NCBI RefSeq assembly: GCF_023101185.1
Contig: NZ_CP078077.1
Span: 897,630-961,629, forward strand
From: Microbacterium galbinum
Lineage (GTDB): Bacteria; Actinomycetota; Actinomycetes; Actinomycetales; Microbacteriaceae
Direction of reading: 5' to 3'
Length of the DNA stretch: 64,000 bases
Shown here: positions 16,298-25,108 of the stretch, piece by piece
Position numbering within the stretch: the stretch's first letter is position 1
Layout of the letters: each line of letters starts with the position of its first letter
The notes under the pieces: generated by a model
The model's input: the letters and a program-made list of their open reading frames with translations, nothing else
Databases searched by the model: none
What the model was told of the DNA's origin: nothing
Translations under genes and position numbers: made by a program

Positions 16298-16936
16298 ATG
16301 TCCGACCGCCTCACCCGTGCCCGCGCCACCGGAGTCCTCGCCGTGCTCCGCGCCTCCACCCCCGAGCTCGCCCTCGAGGCGTCCGAGGCCATCATCCGGG
16401 GCGGAGTGACCGGTATCGAGGTCACGTTCTCGACCCCCGATGCGCCCGCCGTCATCCGCGAGCTCATCGCCCGGCACGGCGACGCCGCCTACGTCGGCGC
16501 CGGCACCGTCACCACCGCCGAGCAGGCCGCCCTCGCCGCCGATGCGGGCGCCGAGTTCCTCGTGAGCCCGGGCACGCTCCCCCACCTCACGCGCAGCATG
16601 CTCGACACCGGCCGCGTCGTGATGACCGGCGCCATGACCCCCACCGAGGTCATGGGCGCGCTCGAACTCGGCGTCGACGTCGTCAAGATCTTCCCCGCGT
16701 CGCTCGGCGGCCCCTCGTACCTGGGCGCCCTGCGCGGCCCGTTCCCCGAGGCTCCCCTCATGCCCACCGGTGGCGTGAACCCCGACAACCTCGCCGACTG
16801 GTTCGCGGCCGGTGCCGTGGCCGTCGGAGCCGGAGGCGACCTCGCCAACGGTGCCTCGCTCAAGGCCCAGGACTGGGCCGACATCGAGAAGCGCTCCGCT
16901 CGCTTCGCCGCCGCCCTCGCGGCCGTCCGCGCCTGA
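16298..16936 (+). CDS. eda: KDPG/KHG aldolase
   Basis: A 212-residue class I aldolase that cleaves 2-keto-3-deoxy-6-phosphogluconate to pyruvate and glyceraldehyde 3-phosphate (and 4-hydroxy-2-oxoglutarate in bifunctional members). [13 protein letters not shown] carries the catalytic Glu; [11 protein letters not shown] carries the Schiff-base lysine K130; [10 protein letters not shown] binds phosphate. Two ATGs are adjacent; 16298 fits AAGGAG spacing better than 16295. No dehydratase (edd) lies beside it, so it may close a sugar-acid route whose other genes are elsewhere. The shared operator-like site suggests co-regulation with the rbsK/transaldolase region. Confidence 0.92.
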   Translation: MSDRLTRARATGVLAVLRASTPELALEASEAIIRGGVTGIEVTFSTPDAPAVIRELIARHGDAAYVGAGTVTTAEQAALAADAGAEFLVSPGTLPHLTRSMLDTGRVVMTGAMTPTEVMGALELGVDVVKIFPASLGGPSYLGALRGPFPEAPLMPTGGVNPDNLADWFAAGAVAVGAGGDLANGASLKAQDWADIEKRSARFAAALAAVRA

Positions 16937-16943
16937 CGCCTCG

Positions 16944-17693
16944 GTGATCGCCCTCGACCCGTGGGCGTGGGCCGCGCTGGGCCTCGCCGCGGTGACGATC
17001 GGCATCTCGAAGACCGCACTGCCCGGCGGCAGCATCCTCGCGATCGCCCTGTTCGCGGCCGTGCTGCCGGCGCGCACCTCGACCGCGGCCATGCTGCTAC
17101 TGCTGATGGTCGGCGATGTGTTCGCGCTCATCGCCTACCGTCGGCACGCGCACTGGCCGACGCTGCTGCGCCTCACCCCGGCCGTCGTGCTGGGACTCCT
17201 GGCCGGCTTCGCGTTCCTCGCGCTCACCGGTGACGGCGTCGTGCGGCGCGCGATCGGCGTGATCCTGCTGGTCATGATCGCGGTGACGCTCTGGCGACGG
17301 TGGCGGCAGAACAGGGCGGATGCCGTGGCTCCCGCCCGCGGCGGCATTCTGCTCGCCGGCACCTACGGCACGCTCGGCGGGTTCACGACGATGGTCGCGA
17401 ACGCCGGCGGCCCGGTGATGTCGATGTACTTCCTCGCGACGCGCACCCCGGTGCAGGTGTTCCTCGGCACCTCGGCGTGGTTCTTCGCGATCATCAACCT
17501 CGTCAAGGTGCCGTTCCTCGCGGGACTCGGACTCTTCGAGGGGCAGGTGCTGCTGATGGATGCCGCGCTCGCCCCGCTCGTCGTCATCGGCGCGCTCATC
17601 GGGCTCGCCGTCGCGAAGAGGCTCGATCAGCGGCTCTTCGACCGCATCGTCATCGTGCTCACGGTGCTCGGCGCGGTGTACCTGCTCTTCTGA
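16944..17693 (+). CDS. TauE/SafE-family permease
   Basis: A 249-residue membrane protein with about eight transmembrane segments. Its two TauE/SafE halves carry KTALPGGSILAIALFAAVLPARTSTA and GTYGTLGGFTTMVANAGGPVMSMYFLA. Family members move sulfite, sulfoacetate or organic anions across the membrane, usually outward. It starts at GTG 16944, 7 bp after the aldolase stop, so the two are cotranscribed; export of an acidic sugar or sulfonate by-product is a guess from that pairing only. It converges on the SDR gene 19 bp away. Confidence 0.88.
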   Translation: MIALDPWAWAALGLAAVTIGISKTALPGGSILAIALFAAVLPARTSTAAMLLLLMVGDVFALIAYRRHAHWPTLLRLTPAVVLGLLAGFAFLALTGDGVVRRAIGVILLVMIAVTLWRRWRQNRADAVAPARGGILLAGTYGTLGGFTTMVANAGGPVMSMYFLATRTPVQVFLGTSAWFFAIINLVKVPFLAGLGLFEGQVLLMDAALAPLVVIGALIGLAVAKRLDQRLFDRIVIVLTVLGAVYLLF

Positions 17694-17712
17694 GCTCCCG
17701 AGACGCCCCGGC

Positions 17713-18543
17713 TCAGTCGAGGAAGATGTCGGGGAACAGCGCCGCGTCAGGGGTCCCCGGGATCGCGGCGTAGCCCGAGAAGTCGGTCACCCCCGCAGCC
17801 TCGAGTACGTCCTCGACGATGAGCGTCTGCCCCGTGTACGACCCGGCGGGCTGCAGGAGCACCTGGTACGCGGCATCCGCGTAGATGTCGGGGGTGCGGC
17901 TCGCGGCCATGACCTTGTCGCCGCCGAGCAGGTTCTGCACCGCCGCGGTCGCGATGGTCGTACGCGGCCAGAGCGTGTTCGCCGCGATGCCGTCGCGCGC
18001 GAACTCCGCCGCGAGGCCCAGCGTCGCCATCGTCATCCCGAACTTCGCGAGCGTGTACCCGGTGTGCGCACCGAGCCACTTCGGCGTGGGGTTCAGCGGC
18101 GGCGAGAGCGACAGGATGTGCGGGTTCTCGGCATCCTTCAGCATCGGTACGGCCGCGCGCGACAGCATGAACGTGCCGCGCACGTTGACGTCCTGCATCA
18201 GGTCGTACTTCTTGGGATCGAGGTCGAGCGACCGCGAGAGGTCGATGACGCTGGCATTGTTGACGACGATGTCGATGCCGCCGAACTCGCCCTGCGTCTT
18301 CATCACGGCCTCGGTGGTGTCGGAGTCGTCGCGCACGTCGCCGACGATCGCGAGCGCCTGACCGCCGGCCGCGCGGATCTGCTCGGCCGCGGTGTGGATC
18401 GTCCCCTCGAGCTTGGGGTGCGGGGTGTCGGTCTTCGCGAGCATGGCGATGTTCGCGCCATCGGCTGCGGCGCGCAGCGCGATCGCGAGCCCGATCCCGC
18501 GGCTGCCGCCGGACATCAGGATGGTCTTTCCTGCGAGTGACAT
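17713..18543 (-). CDS. Short-chain dehydrogenase, HSDL2-like
   Basis: A 276-residue NAD(P)-dependent SDR. The cofactor motif is MSGGSRGIGLAIALRAA (residues about 10-26) and NNAS follows near residue 95. LSLSPPLN carries the catalytic Ser and YTLAKFGM the Tyr-x-x-x-Lys pair. The PPLN segment and PKWLGAHTGYTLAKFGMT are typical of the hydroxysteroid dehydrogenase-like 2 branch, thought to act in fatty-acid metabolism. AAGGAG precedes the start. The neighbouring SDR gene on the same strand has its own ribosome site, 36 bp upstream, so the two form a likely fatty-acyl operon. Confidence 0.87.
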   Translation of the reverse strand: MSLAGKTILMSGGSRGIGLAIALRAAADGANIAMLAKTDTPHPKLEGTIHTAAEQIRAAGGQALAIVGDVRDDSDTTEAVMKTQGEFGGIDIVVNNASVIDLSRSLDLDPKKYDLMQDVNVRGTFMLSRAAVPMLKDAENPHILSLSPPLNPTPKWLGAHTGYTLAKFGMTMATLGLAAEFARDGIAANTLWPRTTIATAAVQNLLGGDKVMAASRTPDIYADAAYQVLLQPAGSYTGQTLIVEDVLEAAGVTDFSGYAAIPGTPDAALFPDIFLD

Positions 18544-18579
18544 GGGTCTCCTTCTGGGTCGGATGCCGGTGCGGGCGGG

Positions 18580-19344
18580 TTACTTCGGCGCCATGCGGAT
18601 CGCGCCGTCGAGGCGGATCGTCTCGCCGTTGAGGTAGTCGTTCTCGACGATGTGCTGCACGAGGGCGGCGTACTCGTCGGGGCGCCCGAGCCGTGAGGGG
18701 TGCGGCACCTGCTGGCCGAGGGAGTCCTGCGCGGCCTGCGGCAGGCCCATGAGCATGGGGGTCTCCATGATTCCGGGGGCGATGGTGACCACGCGGATGC
18801 CGTAGCGGGCGAGCTCGCGGGCGACCGGCAGGGTCATCGCGTGCACACCGCCCTTCGACGCGGCGTACGCGGGCTGGCCGATCTGGCCGTCGAAGGCGGC
18901 GACGCTGGCGGTGTTGACGATGACGCCACGGGTGTCGGTGTCGCTGTCCACGGGGTTCTTCACGATGACGGCGGATGCCTGCGACAGCACGTTGAACGTG
19001 CCGACGAGGTTGATGCGCACGATGCGCTCGAAGTCGGCGAGCACGGCCGGGTTGCCGTCTCGGTCGAGAACCTTCGCGGGCGGCGCGATGCCGGCGCAGT
19101 TGACCACGACGCGCAGCGGGGCGACCGCCTGCGCCTGGGCGACGGCATCCTGCACCTCGTCGACGCTGGTGACGTCGGCGGGCACGAAGAGTCCCCCGAG
19201 TTCGTCGGCGAGCTCGGCGCCCTTCGACGTCGAGAGGTCGATGATCGTGACGTGGGCGCCGTCGGCGGCGAGCCGACGTGCGGTGGCGAGGCCCAGACCC
19301 GAGGCGCCTCCGGTGATGAGCGCGCCCTGTCCACTGATCTGCAT
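18580..19344 (-). CDS. 3-hydroxyacyl-CoA dehydrogenase-type SDR (HSD10-like)
   Basis: A 254-residue SDR. The N-terminal motif is ALITGGASGLGLATARRLA, then NCAGIAPP. The catalytic Ser is in IVNTASVAAFDGQIGQ, with YAASKGG as the Tyr/Lys pair. GIMETPMLMGLPQ and the C-terminal LNGETIRLDGAIRMAPK match the type-II 3-hydroxyacyl-CoA dehydrogenase (HSD17B10) branch, which oxidises 3-hydroxyacyl-CoA with NAD in beta-oxidation or isoleucine breakdown. AAGGAGA precedes the start. It is followed by the HSDL2-like gene on the same strand. Confidence 0.88.
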   Translation of the reverse strand: MQISGQGALITGGASGLGLATARRLAADGAHVTIIDLSTSKGAELADELGGLFVPADVTSVDEVQDAVAQAQAVAPLRVVVNCAGIAPPAKVLDRDGNPAVLADFERIVRINLVGTFNVLSQASAVIVKNPVDSDTDTRGVIVNTASVAAFDGQIGQPAYAASKGGVHAMTLPVARELARYGIRVVTIAPGIMETPMLMGLPQAAQDSLGQQVPHPSRLGRPDEYAALVQHIVENDYLNGETIRLDGAIRMAPK

Positions 19345-19467
19345 GGTGTTCTCCTTCGAACGTCGTCGTGCGACTGAGTTTCAGCCTACGTGGTTCTTGG
19401 TGTCACCACGATCCCCGGGGAAGGCTGTGTCAGCGAGCCTACGGGGTCGGCACGGCAGACTGGAGGG

Positions 19468-20193
19468 ATGAGCATCCCCGACGCCCACATCGAGATCCCC
19501 GCGCGCGTGCGCGACCTCGCCGGTCGCGCCGCCGTGACTCCGGTCTGGCGCAACGGTATCGGGGGCCTCACGTTCCGCACCGACGACGGGCGCTACATCA
19601 AGTGGGGTCCGCTCGATGACGAGGCCAACATGCACGACGAGGCCGAGCGGATGCGCTGGGCCCGCCGCTGGATCACGGTGCCCGAGGTGCTCGCCCAGGG
19701 CGAGGACGACGCGCACGAGTGGCTCGTCACCCGCGCGATCGACGCGTTCAGCGCCGTCGATACGCGCTGGGATGGCAAGGCTGAGATCGCAGTACCCGCC
19801 GTCGGTCGCGCCCTGCGGATGCTGCACGACACCCTCCCCGTCGCCGACTGCCCGTGGGAGTGGAGCGTGCACTGGCGCGTCTCGAACGCCGCCGAGCGCG
19901 GGGTCGTCGTGCCGCCCGAGCTGCAAGAGGCCCCGCCGATCGACCGCCTGGTCGTGTGCCACGGCGACGCCTGCATGCCCAACACGCTCCTCGACGCCGC
20001 GGGTGAGCCCGCCGCCCACGTCGATCTCGCCGCCCTCGGTCTCGCCGACCGGTGGGCCGACCTCGCCGCCGCGGCCATGAGCACCGGGTGGAACTTCGGC
20101 CCCGGCTGGGAGGACCCGCTCCTCGAGGCGTACGGCGTCGAACGCGACGACGAGCGGCTCGAGTTCTACATGCGGCTCTGGAACGAGACCTGA
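19468..20193 (+). CDS. APH(3')-like aminoglycoside phosphotransferase
   Basis: A 241-residue small-molecule kinase of the APH fold. CHGDACMPNTLLD holds the catalytic Asp (D167) and the Mg-binding Asn; HVDLAALGLADRWADLA holds the second Mg-binding Asp and the D-R-W/Y-D signature typical of APH(3') enzymes. The N-terminal lobe is short; typical APH(3') proteins are near 264 residues. ATG 19468 follows GGAGGG. Members phosphorylate aminoglycosides, but chromosomal actinobacterial homologues may act on other metabolites. Resistance is possible, not shown. It is convergent with the ECF transporter genes. Confidence 0.82.
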   Translation: MSIPDAHIEIPARVRDLAGRAAVTPVWRNGIGGLTFRTDDGRYIKWGPLDDEANMHDEAERMRWARRWITVPEVLAQGEDDAHEWLVTRAIDAFSAVDTRWDGKAEIAVPAVGRALRMLHDTLPVADCPWEWSVHWRVSNAAERGVVVPPELQEAPPIDRLVVCHGDACMPNTLLDAAGEPAAHVDLAALGLADRWADLAAAAMSTGWNFGPGWEDPLLEAYGVERDDERLEFYMRLWNET

Positions 20194-20200
20194 GCGACGG

Positions 20201-20992
20201 CTAGGAGCTCGGCCCGAGGATGAAGTTCCACGCGCCGGTCGCGATCGCGGCGGCCACGGCCACCCCGGAGATCGCGAGACCGACCGCGAGCAGCATCCAT
20301 TCGGCCGCCCCGAACCGCGATTCGCGCGCCCACGTGCGCCGACCGGGGGCTCCGAAGCCGCGGGCCTCCATGGCGGTGGCGAGCTTCGCGCCCCTGCGGA
20401 TCGAGAGCACGAGAAGGGCGAACGCCATGCCGAAGAACCGGCGGATGCGTCCGCGATCGGCGACTCCACGTGCCCGGCGCGCGAGTTCGAGCGCCCGCCA
20501 GTCATCGAGGAACAGCCCGATCATGCGCAACCCGGCGAGCGCGCCCAGCACGAACCGAGCGGGCAGCTTCAGCACCTGAGCGAGTCCGTCGGCGAGGTCG
20601 GTGGGGTCGACCGTGATGAACAGCACCACCGACGGCAGCGCGATCGCGAGCACGCGCAGGAAGGTCGCGAGAGCGAGCGCGAGCGACCCGTCGCTGATGC
20701 GCAGCACGAACCACTCGACATAGATCGTGCCGCTCGTCTCGCCGTAGAGAGCGATCGTGACGGCGGTGAGGGGCGCCGCGAGCCAGACCGGCCAGGTGCG
20801 CAGCCAGAACTCGCGCCAGCCGATGCCGGCGAAGAAGAACAGCACGCACTCGAGCACGAGGGCGACGGATGCCGACACCGGATCGAGCGTGAGGATCAGC
20901 GGGATCGCGATCAGCGCGCTCACCCCGAGCTTGGCGACGGGGTTGATGCCGGCGATGCGTCCGGTACGGGCGGTGGTGTCGAGCACGGTCAT
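20201..20992 (-). CDS. ykoC: ECF transporter transmembrane (T) component, YkoC-like
   Basis: A 263-residue membrane protein with about five to six helices: it opens with GINPVAKLGVSALIAIPLILTLDPVSA and ends in a VGLAISGVAVAAAIATGAW helix. The two Ala-Arg-Gly-type coupling motifs of EcfT proteins appear as ELARRARGVAD and ATAMEARGFGAPGRRTW, which dock onto the ATPases. ATG 20992 overlaps the ATPase stop by 4 bp. As the third gene of a TPP-riboswitch operon it belongs to a thiamine-precursor importer. Confidence 0.9.
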   Translation of the reverse strand: MTVLDTTARTGRIAGINPVAKLGVSALIAIPLILTLDPVSASVALVLECVLFFFAGIGWREFWLRTWPVWLAAPLTAVTIALYGETSGTIYVEWFVLRISDGSLALALATFLRVLAIALPSVVLFITVDPTDLADGLAQVLKLPARFVLGALAGLRMIGLFLDDWRALELARRARGVADRGRIRRFFGMAFALLVLSIRRGAKLATAMEARGFGAPGRRTWARESRFGAAEWMLLAVGLAISGVAVAAAIATGAWNFILGPSS

Positions 20993-22446
20993 CGGCTGCC
21001 GCCCAGCTCGTAGCGCTCGGCGCGGAGCGCGCGGGCGACGTCGAGGTCGTGCGTGATCGTCACGATCGCGGTGCCCTCGTCGCGCAGGGCGGCGAGCATC
21101 GCGACGAGCTCGGCCCAGGTACGGGCGTCCTGTCCGAAGGTCGGCTCGTCGAGCACGAGCACCCGGGGCCGGGTCGCGAGGGCGGCGGCGACCGTCAGCC
21201 GACGCTTCTCGCCGCCCGACAGCGTGTAGGGGTTGGCGCGCGCGAGCCGGTCGAGGCGCAGCCGGTGCAGCAGCTCCTCGCTGCGTGCGGCGATCTCGTC
21301 TTCGGGCATGCCGAGAGCGCGCGGGCCGACCGCGAGCTCGTCCTGCACGGTTTTCGCCAGCAACTGATGCTCGGGCTCCTGGAAGACCATCCCGATACGG
21401 GTGAGCAGATCGCGCGAGGCCCAGTCGATCGGCGTCGATCCGATACCGGCGGCCAGGGCCGCGGATGCCGCGACCGCACCGCCCGCAGGCGGCAGGAGTC
21501 CCGCGAGCGTGAGCCCGAGCGTCGACTTGCCGGCACCGTTCGGCCCGGTGATCGCGAGCGCCTGTCCTGCCCGCACGTCGAGGTCGATGCCGCTCGCCAC
21601 GGGCTTCCCCTTCACGCGGGCGACGGCGAGATCGCGGGCCGAGATCAGCACCTCGCCGGGCGCCGACAGCGGAGCGGGCGGAGCATCCGGAACGAACCCC
21701 GGCACCCACACCCCGTCGGCCGCGAGCCGGGCGCCCTCGACGCCGAGCACGTGCGCGGGCGGTCCGTCGGCCACGACCCCGCCCTGCCCGACCACGATCA
21801 CCCGCGTGATCAGCGGCAGCCATACGTCGAGGCGGTGCTCGACGACGATCAGCGTCGCGGGGTGCGCCTGCAGCATCCGCTCGACCGCGTCGCGCACCTC
21901 GACCACGCCCTCGGGATCGAGGTTGGCCGTCGGCTCGTCGAGCAGCACGACCCCCGGCCGCATCGCGAGGATGCCGGCGAGCGCGAGGCGCTGCTTCTGC
22001 CCGCCCGACAGCGCCTTGGTCGGTCGATCCAGCGGCACGTCGAGGCCGACCGCGTCGAGCGCCTGCGTCACGCGCGGCCAGATCTCGGCGCGCGGGATGC
22101 CGAGGTTCTCGCACCCGAAGGCGACGTCGTCACCGACCCGGGCGAGGATCACCTGCGAGTCGGGATCCTGGAGCACGAGCCCCGTGCGCCTGCGCGTGGA
22201 CGCTGCGGGGATGCCGTCGACGAGGAGCGAGCCCTGAACTTCGCCCTCCTCGTCGCCGCCGAGCACCCCGGCGAGTCCCTGCAGCAGTGTCGACTTGCCG
22301 GCACCGGACGCGCCGAGCACCAGCACGCGCTCCCCCGGCTCGATCCGGAACGAGACGTCCTGCAGCGCCCAGGCCAGACGGCTGGCATGACGCCAGCCCC
22401 ACGCGGTCGCCTCGACCGTCGCGGGGCCGGCCTGATCGATCGTCAT
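20989..22446 (-). CDS. ykoD: ECF transporter fused double ATPase, YkoD-like
   Basis: A 485-residue protein of two ABC ATPase domains in tandem. Domain 1 has Walker A GASGAGKST, signature LSGGQKQRLA, Walker B VVLLDEPTANLD and an EHRLD switch His. Domain 2 has GPNGAGKST, LSGGEKRRLT, VLVLDEPTFGQD and THDLD. Both sites therefore look catalytically complete. Fused A1-A2 energisers are typical of YkoEDCB thiamine/HMP importers. It overlaps its neighbours by 1 bp (TGATG) and 4 bp, so the three genes are tightly coupled. Confidence 0.93.
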   Translation of the reverse strand: MTIDQAGPATVEATAWGWRHASRLAWALQDVSFRIEPGERVLVLGASGAGKSTLLQGLAGVLGGDEEGEVQGSLLVDGIPAASTRRRTGLVLQDPDSQVILARVGDDVAFGCENLGIPRAEIWPRVTQALDAVGLDVPLDRPTKALSGGQKQRLALAGILAMRPGVVLLDEPTANLDPEGVVEVRDAVERMLQAHPATLIVVEHRLDVWLPLITRVIVVGQGGVVADGPPAHVLGVEGARLAADGVWVPGFVPDAPPAPLSAPGEVLISARDLAVARVKGKPVASGIDLDVRAGQALAITGPNGAGKSTLGLTLAGLLPPAGGAVAASAALAAGIGSTPIDWASRDLLTRIGMVFQEPEHQLLAKTVQDELAVGPRALGMPEDEIAARSEELLHRLRLDRLARANPYTLSGGEKRRLTVAAALATRPRVLVLDEPTFGQDARTWAELVAMLAALRDEGTAIVTITHDLDVARALRAERYELGGSR

Positions 22447-23150
22447 CAGACGCGGACGCGCGCCTCACGGCCCGAGCCGAAGCGATCGAGCGCTCCCGTG
22501 GCCGCGATGCCGCGCGCCAGCACCCACGACAGGGCCCCGGCGATCACCGCGCCCGACACGACCGTGCTGATCAGATAGATCACCGTGAACTCGGTGCCCG
22601 ACCCCGCGTACCAGAGGATGAGGTTGTTGATGCCGCCGGCGAGGGCCGCGCCGGCTCCGGCGAGGATCGCGACGGGCAGCGACCAGCGACGGTAGAAGAA
22701 CAGCAGGAAGATCAGTTCGGCTCCCAGGCCCTGCACGAGACCGGCCTCGAGCGTCAGGAACCCGCCCCACTGGTTGCCGATCAGGGCCGAGACGACCGCG
22801 GCGAGCAGCTCGACGTAGATCGCGGCGCCCGCCTTGCGGATGATGAGGCCGCCGAGCACACCGGCGAACAGCCACGGTCCGTCGAGCAGCCCCTGCAGGC
22901 CCGGGAGCAGCGGCTCGAGGAGCGCCTTCGGGCCGAGGTAGCCGACGTTCCACGCGAGGAAGATCAGCCCGGCGGCGACGCCGAGCACGCTGGCGACCAC
23001 GATGTCGACGACGCGCCAACGCCAGATCGTGACGGGTGCGCTCTTCGCGGATGCCGGCTTCGCGGCGGATGCCGGGTTGGATCCGGATGCCGGGTTGGAT
23101 GCCGTTTCGCCGGTGTTCTTCGCGGCGGATTCGGGCGTGGACGTACTCAT
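22446..23150 (-). CDS. ykoE: ECF transporter substrate-binding (S) component, YkoE-like
   Basis: A 234-residue membrane protein. Residues 1-40 are a disordered Ala/Ser/Lys extension; about six helices follow (IVVASVLGVAAGLIFLAW, FAGVLGGLIIRKAGAAI, ELIFLLFFYRRWSLPVAILAGAGAALAGGINN and others). E and W residues in the NQWGGFLTLEAGLVQGLGAE stretch fit the YkoE thiamine-precursor (HMP) binding family. ATG 23150 is preceded by GGAGGAG, which is also the 3' edge of a TPP riboswitch. Uptake of thiamine or its pyrimidine moiety with the T and ATPase subunits is the expected role. Confidence 0.9.
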   Translation of the reverse strand: MSTSTPESAAKNTGETASNPASGSNPASAAKPASAKSAPVTIWRWRVVDIVVASVLGVAAGLIFLAWNVGYLGPKALLEPLLPGLQGLLDGPWLFAGVLGGLIIRKAGAAIYVELLAAVVSALIGNQWGGFLTLEAGLVQGLGAELIFLLFFYRRWSLPVAILAGAGAALAGGINNLILWYAGSGTEFTVIYLISTVVSGAVIAGALSWVLARGIAATGALDRFGSGREARVRV

Positions 23151-23156
23151 CTGAAC

Positions 23157-23245
23157 TCCTCCCTGCGCTGGCATGACCCAGATCAGGTTCGACGGTCGAA
23201 GCGCGATTCGCTCCCTCTCAGCCCGGCTCGCCGGACTCCCGTGGT
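23157..23245 (-). ncRNA. TPP (THI-box) riboswitch
   Basis: Read on the minus strand, the leader begins ACCACGGGAGTC (23245-23234), continues with the conserved GGGCTGAGAGGGAG and GAACCTGATCTGGGTCA, and ends in TGCCAGCGCAGGGA. These are the CUGAGA and ACCUGAU/GCCAGCG-AGGGA cores of the thiamine pyrophosphate aptamer. The GGAGGAG ribosome site of ykoE overlaps the closing stem, so TPP binding most likely hides the ribosome site. A TATGCT -10 at 23261-23256 puts transcription start about 5 nt before the aptamer. Confidence 0.96.
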
Positions 23246-23255
23246 TGTGCTGACC

Positions 23256-23261
23256 AGCATA
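23256..23261 (-). promoter_or_regulatory. -10 hexamer TATGCT for the riboswitch transcript
   Basis: On the minus strand TATGCT ends about 10 bp before the first conserved aptamer base, giving a transcript that starts directly at the riboswitch. This is consistent with a short leader dedicated to ykoEDC. Confidence 0.5.
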
Positions 23262-23323
23262 CCCGCGCGTCGACACCCGCGCCCGCCCGTGACGCATCGC
23301 CGCAGATCAGCCCGGGGATTGGG

Positions 23324-23329
23324 TACCGT
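23324..23329 (+). promoter_or_regulatory. -10 hexamer TACCGT, leaderless type
   Basis: TACCGT is followed by 6 bp and the GTG at 23336. No ribosome site lies between, and the divergent riboswitch promoter is about 65 bp away. Confidence 0.45.
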
Positions 23330-23335
23330 AATCGA

Positions 23336-24967
23336 GTGACCGCCGCTCATCCCACCGACGCCGCCACCGCCGCCGTGCCCGATTCCGGCGCGGCTGCGAC
23401 CGACGCCCCGGGCGAACTCGAGCCGCCTGCGACGGCATCCGTGCCCGCCGTGGCGGACCCTGACGAGGCGAAGGCTGCCGGCGTCGAGGAGGCTGGTCCC
23501 GAAGGTGCTGATGTCGAGGCTGCCGGTACCGAGACTGCCGGTGCCGAAGGGGCCGTTGCCGAGGGGGCCGGTGCTCCGGAGGCGAACGAGAGCGAGACTC
23601 CCGAGGCCGCGTGGGCAGATGAGAAGCGCCCGGCCACCGCTCTGACCTGGATCGACACCGCCGCCGTCGCCGCAGGTTCCGCGGCGCGCACCTACGACGA
23701 GCCGTACGTCGAGGATCCCGCCGTCGCGATCATGCGCGGGGCCCGACTGCGCCCGGCGATCGCGAGCGCCCGCGTGCTCGTGCCGATCGGCATGGTTCTC
23801 GGTCTCGTCGGCGCATACGCCGGCACGACCATCCTCTGGCCGCTGCACGAGGTCGCCCCGACCGTTCATTCTGTCGAGTTCACCACCGTCGCCGCTCCCC
23901 CGGCCGCCGTGGCGTGGCCCGGCGTCGGCAGTGCAGCCGTCGGCGTGGGCGGCATCGGCTCGACGGCATCCTCGGTGGATCCGGCGAGCATCGCGAGCAT
24001 CACCAAGGTGGTCAGTTCGCTCATGGTGCTCGACCGACTGCCCCTGGCCCTCGGCGAGCAGGGTCCCGAGTTCTCGTTCACCCGTGCCGACAGCCAGTCG
24101 TACTGGTCGTATCGGATGTCGGATCAGTCGTCGCTCGATGTGCCGGTCGGCGGAGTGCTCACCGAGTACCAGATGCTGCAGGGCACGCTGCTCGGGTCGG
24201 CGAACAACTACATCGACCGCCTCGCGCGGGAGATCTGGGGATCGAACAGCGAGTTCGCGGCCGCCGCGGAGATCTGGCTGAGCGAGCGCGGCCTCAGCGA
24301 CATTACGGTCGTCACGCCGTCGGGCTTCGACATCGGCAACGTCGCGACACCCGACGCCCTGGTGCGCCTGGGCGAGCTCGCGATGAAGAACCCGGTGTTC
24401 GCGGAGATCGTCGGCACCCCTGCCGTCGAACTGCCCGGCGCGGGCCTCGTGACCAACACGAACGGCATGCTGGCCGACCCCGGTGTCGTCGGCATCAAGA
24501 CCGGCACGCTGGTCGGGTGGAACCTGCTCACGGCGAAGAACGTGACCGTGGGCGACAGCACCGTGCAGCTCTACGCAGCGGTGCTGAATCAGGACGACGA
24601 TGCCCAGCGGCTCGCGGCCACGCGCTCGCTGTTCGCCGAGGTCGAAGCGGCGCTCATCGCCCAGGAACCCGCGGTTCCGGCCGGCACGGTCGTCGGTCAG
24701 GTGCGCACCGAGTGGGGCGCGGAGGTCGACATCGTGACGGATGCCGACGCCGACGTGCTGCTCTGGAACGGTGCCGCGGCGACGACCTCGACGAGCTTCT
24801 CGCTCGGGGATGCGCGGGAAGACGGCGACGCCGTGGGCTCGCTGAGCACGGCCGGCCCGATCGACGCGACCACGACGGAACTCGTGCTCCACGACGACGT
24901 CGAGGGCCCCAGCATCTGGTGGCGCCTCACGCATCCGATGAACCTGTTCGGCCTCGACTCGGAGTAG
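23336..24967 (+). CDS. D-alanyl-D-alanine carboxypeptidase-like protein (S11 family)
   Basis: A 543-residue envelope protein. Residues 1-140 are an Ala/Glu/Thr-rich disordered cytoplasmic segment with degenerate GAxxAG(T)E repeats. A single anchor helix follows (VLVPIGMVLGLVGAYAGTTILWPL), then the DD-peptidase domain. The three active-site motifs are present: SITK (S221, K224), SAN in LLGSANNY, and KTGT in VVGIKTGTLVG. It should trim peptidoglycan stem peptides outside the membrane. The long disordered N-terminus is unusual; most S11 enzymes have a cleaved signal peptide. Two membrane-anchored C-terminal subdomains after KTG complete it. Confidence 0.88.
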   Translation: MTAAHPTDAATAAVPDSGAAATDAPGELEPPATASVPAVADPDEAKAAGVEEAGPEGADVEAAGTETAGAEGAVAEGAGAPEANESETPEAAWADEKRPATALTWIDTAAVAAGSAARTYDEPYVEDPAVAIMRGARLRPAIASARVLVPIGMVLGLVGAYAGTTILWPLHEVAPTVHSVEFTTVAAPPAAVAWPGVGSAAVGVGGIGSTASSVDPASIASITKVVSSLMVLDRLPLALGEQGPEFSFTRADSQSYWSYRMSDQSSLDVPVGGVLTEYQMLQGTLLGSANNYIDRLAREIWGSNSEFAAAAEIWLSERGLSDITVVTPSGFDIGNVATPDALVRLGELAMKNPVFAEIVGTPAVELPGAGLVTNTNGMLADPGVVGIKTGTLVGWNLLTAKNVTVGDSTVQLYAAVLNQDDDAQRLAATRSLFAEVEAALIAQEPAVPAGTVVGQVRTEWGAEVDIVTDADADVLLWNGAAATTSTSFSLGDAREDGDAVGSLSTAGPIDATTTELVLHDDVEGPSIWWRLTHPMNLFGLDSE

Positions 24968-24984
24968 AGCCGGGTCTCGACTCC

Positions 24985-25044
24985 GTGCGGGGTCACAACA
25001 CGCCGTGTTCGTACCCGCCCGTGAGGCGTGTTGTGACCCCTCAC
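24985..25044. repeat. Dispersed palindrome, copy 2
   Basis: GTGCGGGGTCACAACACGCC (24985-25004) and GGCGTGTTGTGACCCCTCAC (25025-25044) are inverted with 19 of 20 positions matching. The arm is the same sequence as at 41035-41094 apart from one base. Confidence 0.88.
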
Positions 25045-25108
25045 GTTCAGATTGCCTCCTCGCACGCCTGTCGCCCTCTGCCGCCCGCTCATCCGCAGGG
25101 AAGAACGA

